From the NCBI GenBank assembly GCA_017444325.1, contig JAFSWV010000124.1:1-28576 (forward strand): a stretch of 28,576 nucleotides of DNA, written 5' to 3'. The notes under the pieces were generated by a model. The model had not been told where the DNA came from and searched no databases. It worked only from the letters and a program-made list of their open reading frames with translations. Below are positions 1-6,765 of the stretch, piece after piece. Position 1 is the stretch's first letter. Each line of letters starts with the position of its first letter. The position numbers and the translations under genes were made by a program. The DNA is from a bacterium (GTDB lineage Bacteria; Auribacterota; UBA3054).

Positions 1-243
1 ACCATAATAGGCAGAAACGTCAAGCTCTACCAGGGCGTCACCCTAGGCGCCAAATCCTTCCCCGCCAACGCTAGGGAAGCCAGGAATATCAAGCGCCATC
101 CCACCATCGAAGACGACGTCATAATCTACGCCAACGCCACCATCCTAGGCGACATCACAATAGGCAAAGGCGCCGTAATAGGCGGCAACAGCTGGGTGAC
201 CGCAGACGTCGCCCCCGGCGCAGTCGTCACCTTCCGCTCATAA
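1..243 (+). CDS. cysE: Serine O-acetyltransferase, C-terminal part (5' truncated by window edge)
   Basis: Frame 1 reads from the first base to a TAA at 241-243 and gives 80 residues. They show the left-handed beta-helix hexapeptide pattern of acyltransferases, including the segments LYQGVTLGAKSFP and RHPTIEDDVVIY-like (here RHPTIEDDVIIYANATILG). These are typical of serine acetyltransferase, which makes O-acetylserine from serine and acetyl-CoA in the cytoplasm as the first step of cysteine synthesis. The N-terminal helical domain lies outside the window. The tail ends soon after the last helix coil (VTFRS), without the longer C-terminal extension of some homologues. Other hexapeptide acetyltransferases share the fold, but the GAKSFP/RHPTIED combination favours CysE. 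No clear terminator follows the stop. Confidence 0.85.
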   Translation, partial: TIIGRNVKLYQGVTLGAKSFPANAREARNIKRHPTIEDDVIIYANATILGDITIGKGAVIGGNSWVTADVAPGAVVTFRS

Positions 244-288
244 AAGAGTTTTTTCGTTTAATTTGTTCGTGATATTGTATTTACATTT

Positions 289-319
289 TTGTTTTTTCAA
301 AAATATTGTACAATATACA
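289..319 (+). promoter_or_regulatory. Candidate promoter of the first large unknown gene
   Basis: TTGTTT at 289-294 and TATACA at 314-319 are separated by 19 bp. The same TATACACAG string with a 19-bp spacing from TTGACA occurs upstream of the paralogous gene at 3482, which supports this reading. A TACAAT at 309-314 is a competing -10 element. The spacing is longer than ideal, so the exact elements are uncertain. Confidence 0.4.
303..316. repeat. 14-bp perfect palindrome in the promoter region
   Basis: ATATTGTACAATAT reads the same on both strands and overlaps the candidate -10 region of the 359 gene. It could be an operator for a dimeric repressor. It could also be a chance product of AT-rich sequence. 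The equivalent region of the paralogue at about 3420-3437 does not keep the palindrome. Confidence 0.4.
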
Positions 320-345
320 CAGAATTTTCTTTAAATCATTCCTCC

Positions 346-351
346 AGAGGA
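346..351 (+). promoter_or_regulatory. Shine-Dalgarno site for the 359 gene
   Basis: AGAGGA lies 7 nt before the ATG at 359 and fixes the start. The signal peptide that begins at this ATG supports it. Confidence 0.7.
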
Positions 352-358
352 TAGCGTT

Positions 359-3289
359 ATGAAAAGACTCAACTATCTTTTGCTTGTGTCGGCGAGCTTA
401 ATGATTGCGATTTGCAATAATTCTTTCGCTGATAGTGATTATCCTTATGACGCATATGTTGAGTTATCTAAAAGCATTGAGGAATTTGGGAAAGCAAATG
501 ATATCGCTAAACCGATGGATGTTTACGAGGAATACTACAAGGCAACTCCCAAGGAAAAATGGCTTCCCCTGTGGGAAAAAATACTTTTTCCCCACTCATC
601 AATGCACACCTACTTTTGGATCTATTTAGCAAGGGGACATTTTCCTTACGTCCTTGGGCATAACAATGATGTAAGCGAAAGGTTAAGAACCTTATTTTAT
701 GAGAAATGCGCTTCTTCAAATTATTTTACCGCCAGCGAATTTGCCAATAAATTGCTTGAGTGCCAAGACGGTATTTTAAACATATCAAATCTAGTACAAG
801 CTAGTGAAAACAGAAAATTCTGCGCCAAAAATAGCGTTTACAACATTTACGACCTCTGTGATGTTTTAAAGCTTTTGGGACTTAACGATAAATTGGATGA
901 AATAACTCTTAAATTGTCCGAGGATTTAAGAAAAGGCGATTATCGAGAATTTCGCGGTATTACAACCAAGGAGCCAGTGCTAGGTGACATGAGCACCTGC
1001 GATTATTTATCGATCCCTAAGAAAAATGGCATCTTGAAGAAGTGGGATATATTGTATAGATTTTCTTTGCATTACAATACCAAAACGGCATTTTTGGACG
1101 GACTGAAAAAAGTGGCTAGCCTAAAAAGCAATTGCTTTTTTTTGACACAATACTATTACAACTTTCTGCGTGATAAAGAATTGGCAAAAGAATTAGTTCA
1201 AAGCAATTTCCCGTTGGAGAAAGTCTGCACTCTGACAGAGGCATTGCCGGAATATGTTAGCTTATGCAGGAATTTGAATATTACTTTGGACGAGCCTTAT
1301 CGCAGTTCGATTATATTTCAATTTTTTACATGGCAGCTGTATTATAATCGTGATAATTTCTGCAATCAAGCAGAATGGTTCTGGAGCGGGCCAGGGTTGG
1401 AAAACGATTACGATTATGATCATTATGTTCACGAAAAGACGCATTTTATTAAACCAATACTCGAAGATGAAGACTATCCCTCCTTCTCAGTTATAAGAAG
1501 ACTTTTTTTGATTTCCGAGCCGGAGGATTTCAAATCTTACCTAAGAAATAAGCTTAAAAAGCGAGAAGATATCAATTTGGCGATGTTTCTGGCAGCTTTG
1601 ACTGAAGACCCTGAAGAATTTGAGGCTTCCTTAAAATTACTGACCGGCTTGGAAAATCAAGTGGGCGTATCTTGCATTATTTTAAACTTGAGGGAAAATT
1701 TCCCCGCCTCCTGCGCCGAACCAATCCTGGAAATGATAAGAAAGAGCAAAATTGATAATAATCCGGATTTTCTTTTTTATGGCAAACATTTTAAAAAATG
1801 GTGTCTTGCCAAAAATATCACCGGGGCGGCTTCAGAAATTGATGCTATTCTTCAAAACACCGAGGAAATAGCTAGAAAAAGTGATTCGGATTCCCAAAAA
1901 GAGCTTAAAGAGATTCCTTTTTTAGATGCTTCAGGATTAGGATTAGAATTAAGAGAAAAATATTATAAAGAAACCTCACAGACAGAGTGGTTGCCACGTT
2001 GGAAAAAACTGCTGTCCCCGGACGATTTGTCAGAGGCTGTCACCAATTGGTTAGAATTTGCCAAATTTCCAATGGGAAAAATGAAGGACAAAGCAGGCAT
2101 AATAAAAAAAGAACTGAAATTTAGGCTTTTGGAGGCCTGTGAAAAAGAAGGCCATTTTTCCTTTCAGGAGTTTATAGATGCTCTAATCAACGCCCCGACT
2201 GTGGATAAAAACTATTTTCATAGGAAAGATTTTATAGTTTTTTCAGATATTGGAGCCATCGTAAAATGCCTTAGAACTACTACTTTTTACGAGGTGGCCG
2301 ACACGTTGGTTTTCTTTGATCAGACCAACGAGCTTCCCAGAGTTGCTGAAAAGGTGCTAGATGCTCTTGATTATTCTTTGCTGCAAAGCACCAGAATTTT
2401 TGATCACGAGAGTTCAATATGCGTCGGGCGCAAAGATAGTCCATCCCGTTGGGTGGCCGATATTATTGGTCCAAGCGCATTTGTTTGGGATCTTGGGAAC
2501 CGATGGTCTTTCTGCAAAGAATATGGACAAGAGGATGTTTTTTTTAAATATGCTCCGGAAGCGCTTAAAGAACATTATGAAGCTTTGCCTTTGCTTGATA
2601 AATATTGTTTAGAACTAATTAAACGAAATAAAAAGCAGGAAGCGGTTGACTTTGTAGAAAAGAATTACACCTTGGATAAGATTTATCACATTGCGGATGA
2701 TAATTTGGAATCCTATAAATTCATCGACAGCATAGGTTGGGATAGTAAGGAGATCACAAAAAAATGGCTCAAGACTCAGCTGGAAGATAATTGTGAAAGA
2801 ACTTTAAGATTGTATGATTATTGGTATGGTTCTAACCAGCGCAGAGATCAATTAAAAAAAGAAGTTGTTCAGCCCTATTTGGCGGCTTTGCCCAAGCAGG
2901 ATATGCTGACTTTGCGCCGCCTTGGCCAGATCTCTGAGACCAACTGGTTCAAGGCTTTCGTTAAAGAAGGCTGGGAGAAGAATAAAAATCTTATTTTTGC
3001 GATAGAAGAGGCCTGCCTTACAGAAGACTCCAAAGAATTTGCCGAATTGCTTTCTTTCATCGCAAAGGAAGGCTGCCCCAAGTTAGGAGACGTAGCGTTT
3101 TTAACCTATAGATTGAATGATGATAGCCCAGCCTCTTGCGCTGATGATATGATGACGCTCGTTGAAAAAAGTGGAATGTTGAAAACAGAATACAATCGGC
3201 GTTTTTTGGGTCATTTTATCGAGTGGTGCGAAAAGAAAGGAAGAAAAGACCTAGCGGACAAACTTAACGCGCTTAAACAACAGATTTAG
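359..3289 (+). CDS. Secreted tandem-repeat protein of unknown function, paralogue 1 (976 aa)
   Basis: I do not recognise this family. It begins with a Sec-type signal peptide (residues 1-24, KR then LLLVSASLMIAI, cleavage probable after SFA). The cysteine at residue 19 is not in a good lipobox, so a soluble exported protein is more likely than a lipoprotein. The mature part is rich in Lys, Glu, Leu, Trp, Phe and Cys, with a predicted helical look. It consists of two diverged units. EKWLPLW near residue 67 matches TEWLPRW near 543. LTEDPEEF at 414 matches LTEDSKEF at 887. PASCAEPI matches PASCADDM, and the WCLAK and WCEKK endings also match. The offset is about 475 residues throughout. No catalytic motif, transmembrane segment or sorting tail was seen. 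The gene is AT-richer than the gyrase block. Its closest relative in the window is the next gene. A helical-solenoid scaffold or binding protein is only a guess. Confidence 0.85.
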   Translation: MKRLNYLLLVSASLMIAICNNSFADSDYPYDAYVELSKSIEEFGKANDIAKPMDVYEEYYKATPKEKWLPLWEKILFPHSSMHTYFWIYLARGHFPYVLGHNNDVSERLRTLFYEKCASSNYFTASEFANKLLECQDGILNISNLVQASENRKFCAKNSVYNIYDLCDVLKLLGLNDKLDEITLKLSEDLRKGDYREFRGITTKEPVLGDMSTCDYLSIPKKNGILKKWDILYRFSLHYNTKTAFLDGLKKVASLKSNCFFLTQYYYNFLRDKELAKELVQSNFPLEKVCTLTEALPEYVSLCRNLNITLDEPYRSSIIFQFFTWQLYYNRDNFCNQAEWFWSGPGLENDYDYDHYVHEKTHFIKPILEDEDYPSFSVIRRLFLISEPEDFKSYLRNKLKKREDINLAMFLAALTEDPEEFEASLKLLTGLENQVGVSCIILNLRENFPASCAEPILEMIRKSKIDNNPDFLFYGKHFKKWCLAKNITGAASEIDAILQNTEEIARKSDSDSQKELKEIPFLDASGLGLELREKYYKETSQTEWLPRWKKLLSPDDLSEAVTNWLEFAKFPMGKMKDKAGIIKKELKFRLLEACEKEGHFSFQEFIDALINAPTVDKNYFHRKDFIVFSDIGAIVKCLRTTTFYEVADTLVFFDQTNELPRVAEKVLDALDYSLLQSTRIFDHESSICVGRKDSPSRWVADIIGPSAFVWDLGNRWSFCKEYGQEDVFFKYAPEALKEHYEALPLLDKYCLELIKRNKKQEAVDFVEKNYTLDKIYHIADDNLESYKFIDSIGWDSKEITKKWLKTQLEDNCERTLRLYDYWYGSNQRRDQLKKEVVQPYLAALPKQDMLTLRRLGQISETNWFKAFVKEGWEKNKNLIFAIEEACLTEDSKEFAELLSFIAKEGCPKLGDVAFLTYRLNDDSPASCADDMMTLVEKSGMLKTEYNRRFLGHFIEWCEKKGRKDLADKLNALKQQI
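2891..2980 (+). repeat. Nearly identical 90-bp segment shared with the downstream paralogue
   Basis: By eye this 90-bp segment differs from 6110-6199 at 4 positions. It encodes the stretch from PKQDMLTLRRLGQ to VKEGWEK, in the second unit of each protein. Identity is much lower over most of the rest of the two genes. Confidence 0.85.
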
Positions 3290-3295
3290 TTTCCT

Positions 3296-3317
3296 AAAAT
3301 GGACACCTATCCATTTT
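3296..3317. repeat. Hairpin just after the first unknown gene
   Basis: AAAATGGA at 3296-3303 and TCCATTTT at 3310-3317 form a perfect 8-bp stem with a 6-nt loop. A wobble pair and one more C-G pair can extend the stem. It starts 6 bp after the stop codon. Only four T residues are present, and they lie inside the stem, so it may protect the transcript end or pause polymerase rather than terminate. Confidence 0.6.
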
Positions 3318-3379
3318 GGCAGGGTCAAATCAAATGTTGCTCCAGTTGCGGCCCCCCCCAAGAAGCAACTAGTTTAAAA

Positions 3380-3411
3380 CAAGCGACTTACGCTTGCTTT
3401 TTTTTTTTTTT
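3380..3411 (+). terminator. Rho-independent terminator between the two paralogues
   Basis: CAAGCG (3380-3385) and CGCTTG (3391-3396) form a stem with a 5-nt loop. One C and then 14 T residues (3398-3411) follow. It should end transcription of the 359 gene, so the two paralogues are probably separate transcription units. Confidence 0.85.
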
Positions 3412-3440
3412 GACACAAAAGTATGGTAAAATAGTATACA
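3410..3440 (+). promoter_or_regulatory. Candidate promoter of the second large unknown gene
   Basis: TTGACA at 3410-3415 matches the -35 consensus and starts with the last two T of the terminator tract. TATACA at 3435-3440 (19-bp spacer) or TAGTAT at 3432-3437 (16-bp spacer) may be the -10. TATACACAG is shared with the upstream region of the 359 gene. Confidence 0.6.
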
Positions 3441-3469
3441 CAGTTTTAGAATCGTGTAAACCATCGCCC

Positions 3470-3474
3470 GAAGG
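3470..3474 (+). promoter_or_regulatory. Shine-Dalgarno site deciding the 3482 start
   Basis: GAAGG lies 7 nt before the ATG at 3482. The reading frame stays open upstream to 3299, but that extension would cross the terminator and promoter and bury the signal peptide. It is therefore rejected as coding. Confidence 0.65.
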
Positions 3475-3481
3475 TTGTACC

Positions 3482-6400
3482 ATGAAAAAGACAAACTATC
3501 TTTTGCTTGTTTTTGCAAGTATCGTTTTTGCGCTTTGCGTTTCTTCTTTTGCGGATGAAAATGACGTTTCGCTTACGCCCAAACAAAAACTAGCCGCGAA
3601 CATTGAAAAATACGCTGCGGAAAAAGAAATCACAGATCCCCTTCAGGCTTCCTGGGAATATCACAAGAACTCACCTAAGGAAGAGTGGCTGCCGGTTTGG
3701 AAAGAGATCCTATTGAACGGAACGTTGGCGGAGTCGGTCACCAACTGGCTCAACTTTGCAAAAGTGCCGCTCTTTTTCCTGTGTCAGGTCGATGATCCTA
3801 CATGGCCGGACGACTCTCATTTTTTGAATATTGCGACTGAATTTAAAAAACTCTGCGAAGAACCAGGCCACTTCACGCTGGATGATTTTTCCGATGCGCT
3901 TTTAAAGATGCGTACGGATGGGAACTGCTGTTATCCGGCGTGCTATGCTTATATGTACTTTTCAAAGAATGAACAGAAAAAAACAGCTACAAGATATTCT
4001 TATAATTTTAAAAGCGTAAGCGATGTACTGAAAATTCTTAGCCTGAAAAACGGTGGTGAAAAGATTTTGCTGGACAAGTTGGAGGAACTGAAAAAAGGAG
4101 ATTATAGAGAATTTTGCGGCAGCACATTAGGCGAACAATCTTTGGGAGATATAACTACTTTTAGTTTCGAAGGCTATTATAAGTTAATTAAGAATGATAT
4201 TATCGGCAAATGGTGGGAGTTGTTTATGTTCGCTGAACGCTGCGGCATTAAGGACAGTTTTTTTAAAGAGCTTGAAAGTTTTGCCGATACTCAAAGCAAT
4301 TGTTTTTTTCTCACGAAATTTTATTGTGAGCGCCTTGGTAATAGGGAAAAAGCCATAGAGTTTTTAAATAAGCATTTTAATGTTGATAAGATATGCACTT
4401 TCACGGAAGCTTACCCTGAATATGCAGGATTGCGCGTTTCATTGAATGATACTATAAGCACCAGGGAAGAGCCGTCTCCTCTTTTTAAGGTGCTTCAATG
4501 GCAGCTCTATCACAATCCTCATGAGTTCTGCCGAAGTGCCGGATGGTTTTGGGAAGGCCAAAGCCCATCGCATTCCTCTCTGACGTATCTTTCTTATAAT
4601 GAAATCAAAAAAAAGTTGGTTAAGCCGATGCTTGAAAACGTTGAAAAGCCTTCTTTATCGATTGTCAGAAGGCTTTCCGAGATATCTGATCAGGATGATT
4701 TCAAGTGTTACCTAAGGAAAAAGCTGAAAAAAGAAGACAATATTTTCTGCGCACTTTATCTAGCCACTCTTACCGACGATCCGGAGGAGTTTACAAACTG
4801 TTTGAGGATCTTATCTCCCGAGAAAGACCAAGTGGGGATATCATGCATTATTGTCAGCCTTAGGGATAATTACCCCTCATCTTGCGCCAAGATTATTCTC
4901 GACATGATACAGGGAAGCGATATAAAGAGCAATCCTGATTTTCCTTATTATGCTGAACGGTTTAAGAAATGGTGCCTTTCAAAGAACGTTCCTGAAGTTG
5001 CAAGTGAAGTTGATTCTATCCTGAAAAACACAGAACGGAAAGATAAAATCACCTATTACGATCCTAAAAAGGCGCTTGAAGAAAAAATAGAGAAGGAAAT
5101 TGAATATTCTCCAGTGTCGACAAAAAAGCAGACCTATTACTTCAGGCACTCCCAAAGCGAATGGTTGCCGCTTTGGAAAAGGCTGCTGTTCACGGATAAA
5201 TTGCCAGAAGCCGTAGCCAATTGGCTGGATTTTGCAAAGTTTCCAATGGAGAATTTAAAAGACAATACCGGCGTTATAAAAGAAGAACTTAAGTCAAGAC
5301 TTTTGGAAAATTGCGAAAAAGAGGGACATTTTACTTTCCAAGAATTCTTAGATGCTCTGATAAACGCCCCCGTTAACGAAAAGTGTTTTCAGCAAAATTA
5401 TTCGGCGTCTTTTCATTCTTCCAGCAGCGCCGCTTATGAAATTCTTGATTCCATAACCTTCTACCAGATAGCGGATGCGCTGGTTTTCCTTAGTCAAACC
5501 AACGCGCTTTCAAAGGTTGCCGAAAGAGCGAGTAAAACTCTTGATTATTCAATTCAGAAACGTTACGAGACCAATGATTGCGAAAAATCTGTTTACGGTT
5601 CCGAACGAGCTCCCGAGCGTTGGCAGCCATCCTTCGTTTCGCCAAGCCGATTTACATGGGATGTTTATGAAAGAGCGCTCTTTTGCAAAGAGTATAAACA
5701 AGAGGAAGCTTTTCTGAAATATGCCTCCGAAGCGCTCGCTGAGCATCCGGACGCTTTGGCTTTGCTGAAACAATATTGCATAATTCTTATCGACCAGAAT
5801 AAAAAACCTGAAGTTGTTGATTTCTTAAAAAAGAATTATCCGCCGGAGAAGATATATCATATCACTGAAGACATTGATGATTTCTATGAGATCTTTGGCT
5901 GGTTAACTTATAATCCAAGAGACGATTCTGTAGATTTAAAGTCTTTACCGGATAGAGATGAGATTAGGAAAAATTGGGTTAAGACGCAATTGGAGGATAA
6001 TTGTGAAAGAACTTTGAGGTTACATAACCTTAATAATGTATGGTTCAAAAATTACGACCGCGATAAGACAATTGCCATGGAAGTCGTCCAGCCTTATCTG
6101 GCGACCTTGCCCAAGCAGGATATGCTGACTTTGCGCCGGCTGGGCCAGATCTCCGAGACCAACTGGTTCAAGGCTTTCGTTAAAGAAGGTTGGGAGAAGG
6201 AGAAGAGTGTGCCATTTGCCATCGAAGAGGCCTGCCTTACGGAAGATTCCCTGGAGTTTGCCGAGTTGCTTTCCTTCATTGCCAAGGAAGGCTGTCCTAT
6301 GATGGGAGACATACCATTCTTAACAAGAAAGTTAAACGATGACAGCCCGGTGTCTTGCGCTGACGATATGATGACGCTTATCGAAAAGAGCGGAATCTTA

Positions 6401-6499
6401 GATAAAAAGGCTTACATAGGATATTTAAATTATTTCTGCGAGTGGTGCGTAAAGAAAGGCAGAAAGGACATTGCGGACAAAATAACTTCCCTCAAGTAG
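3482..6499 (+). CDS. Secreted tandem-repeat protein of unknown function, paralogue 2 (1005 aa)
   Basis: This is a paralogue of the preceding gene and of no family I recognise. The ATG at 3482 is chosen because it gives a signal peptide parallel to the first protein (MKKTNYLLLVFAS against MKRLNYLLLVSAS, cleavage probable after SFA near residue 24) and has a GAAGG ribosome site. It again contains two units: EEWLPVW near residue 67 against SEWLPLW near 560, LTDDPEEF at 430 against LTEDSLEF at 919, PSSCAKI against PVSCADD, and a WC-K ending in each. The offset is about 490 residues. No enzyme motif, membrane segment after the signal, or sorting tail was seen. The C-terminal unit resembles paralogue 1 most strongly and includes an almost identical 90-bp stretch. 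A role in the periplasm or outside the cell follows from the signal peptide only. Confidence 0.85.
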   Translation: MKKTNYLLLVFASIVFALCVSSFADENDVSLTPKQKLAANIEKYAAEKEITDPLQASWEYHKNSPKEEWLPVWKEILLNGTLAESVTNWLNFAKVPLFFLCQVDDPTWPDDSHFLNIATEFKKLCEEPGHFTLDDFSDALLKMRTDGNCCYPACYAYMYFSKNEQKKTATRYSYNFKSVSDVLKILSLKNGGEKILLDKLEELKKGDYREFCGSTLGEQSLGDITTFSFEGYYKLIKNDIIGKWWELFMFAERCGIKDSFFKELESFADTQSNCFFLTKFYCERLGNREKAIEFLNKHFNVDKICTFTEAYPEYAGLRVSLNDTISTREEPSPLFKVLQWQLYHNPHEFCRSAGWFWEGQSPSHSSLTYLSYNEIKKKLVKPMLENVEKPSLSIVRRLSEISDQDDFKCYLRKKLKKEDNIFCALYLATLTDDPEEFTNCLRILSPEKDQVGISCIIVSLRDNYPSSCAKIILDMIQGSDIKSNPDFPYYAERFKKWCLSKNVPEVASEVDSILKNTERKDKITYYDPKKALEEKIEKEIEYSPVSTKKQTYYFRHSQSEWLPLWKRLLFTDKLPEAVANWLDFAKFPMENLKDNTGVIKEELKSRLLENCEKEGHFTFQEFLDALINAPVNEKCFQQNYSASFHSSSSAAYEILDSITFYQIADALVFLSQTNALSKVAERASKTLDYSIQKRYETNDCEKSVYGSERAPERWQPSFVSPSRFTWDVYERALFCKEYKQEEAFLKYASEALAEHPDALALLKQYCIILIDQNKKPEVVDFLKKNYPPEKIYHITEDIDDFYEIFGWLTYNPRDDSVDLKSLPDRDEIRKNWVKTQLEDNCERTLRLHNLNNVWFKNYDRDKTIAMEVVQPYLATLPKQDMLTLRRLGQISETNWFKAFVKEGWEKEKSVPFAIEEACLTEDSLEFAELLSFIAKEGCPMMGDIPFLTRKLNDDSPVSCADDMMTLIEKSGILDKKAYIGYLNYFCEWCVKKGRKDIADKITSLK
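6110..6199 (+). repeat. Partner of the near-identical 90-bp segment at 2891-2980
   Basis: It encodes the same stretch of the C-terminal unit in paralogue 2. The excess identity over the flanks suggests gene conversion or strong local constraint. Confidence 0.85.
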
Positions 6500-6590
6500 C
6501 TGTAATGGATTTCCACGAGGAGAAAGATTGGATTAAAAAACGGAACATATTGCAATTTAACATTTTATAAAATAAATTGACGTGGTTTAG

Positions 6591-6616
6591 CGGCTCTTCG
6601 CTCGTAGGGGGAGCCG
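6591..6616 (+). other. GC-rich hairpin of unknown role upstream of gyrB
   Basis: CGGCTC (6591-6596) pairs with GAGCCG (6611-6616) around a 14-nt loop with a run of five G at its 3' side. It stands out in the AT-rich sequence after the second unknown gene and is followed 14 nt later by a longer hairpin. It may be part of a small RNA or of the 3' end of the upstream transcript. I found no match to SRP RNA, tmRNA or a known riboswitch core. Confidence 0.4.
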
Positions 6617-6630
6617 TGCTTCGTGGGTAA

Positions 6631-6680
6631 GACCGCCTTTTGGGGCCTTGGAGGGCTTTAAGGGGCGGTCGGCCTTTTTT
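6631..6680 (+). terminator. Long hairpin with T tract before the gyrB promoter
   Basis: GACCGCC at 6631-6637 pairs with GGCGGTC at 6664-6670. Pairing can continue inward without a gap to CC/GG at 6646-6647 and 6654-6655, giving about 17 pairs including five G-U, with a 6-nt loop. GGCC and then six T (6675-6680) follow. It probably ends upstream transcripts. The T tract starts 4 nt after the stem, which would weaken it. Confidence 0.6.
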
Positions 6681-6685
6681 GAGGG

Positions 6686-6715
6686 GGCCGTTTTGACATT
6701 TTTCGGCCGTTTTGA
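6686..6715 (+). repeat. 11-bp direct repeat overlapping the gyrB promoter
   Basis: GGCCGTTTTGA occurs at 6686-6696 and again at 6705-6715, 19 bp apart. The first copy includes the start of the -35 box and the second abuts the -10 box. This is a possible operator, or a local duplication that created the promoter. Confidence 0.7.
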
Positions 6716-6721
6716 TAGAAT
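6693..6721 (+). promoter_or_regulatory. Promoter of the gyrB operon
   Basis: TTGACA (6693-6698), a 17-bp spacer and TAGAAT (6716-6721) form a near-consensus sigma70 promoter, 45 bp before the gyrB ATG. An AAGAGG ribosome site lies just before that ATG. Confidence 0.8.
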
Positions 6722-6765
6722 ATCTTTAATATAAATAATAATAAAAAACCAATTAAAGAGGTTCT

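Noticed and set aside
3296..3380. Possible insertion-sequence end (TGGACACC-like sequence and hairpin after the first unknown gene)
   Set aside because: No transposase, no matching inverted repeat elsewhere in the window and no target duplication were seen. A transcript-end hairpin is simpler.
3299..3481. N-terminal extension of the second large unknown protein
   Set aside because: It would run through a terminator, a poly-Phe stretch from the T tract and a promoter, and would hide a clear signal peptide. The ATG at 3482 has a ribosome site.
6591..6680. SRP RNA, tmRNA or 6S RNA upstream of gyrB
   Set aside because: The conserved SRP loop sequences, a tRNA-like domain and a long 6S-like stem are all absent.
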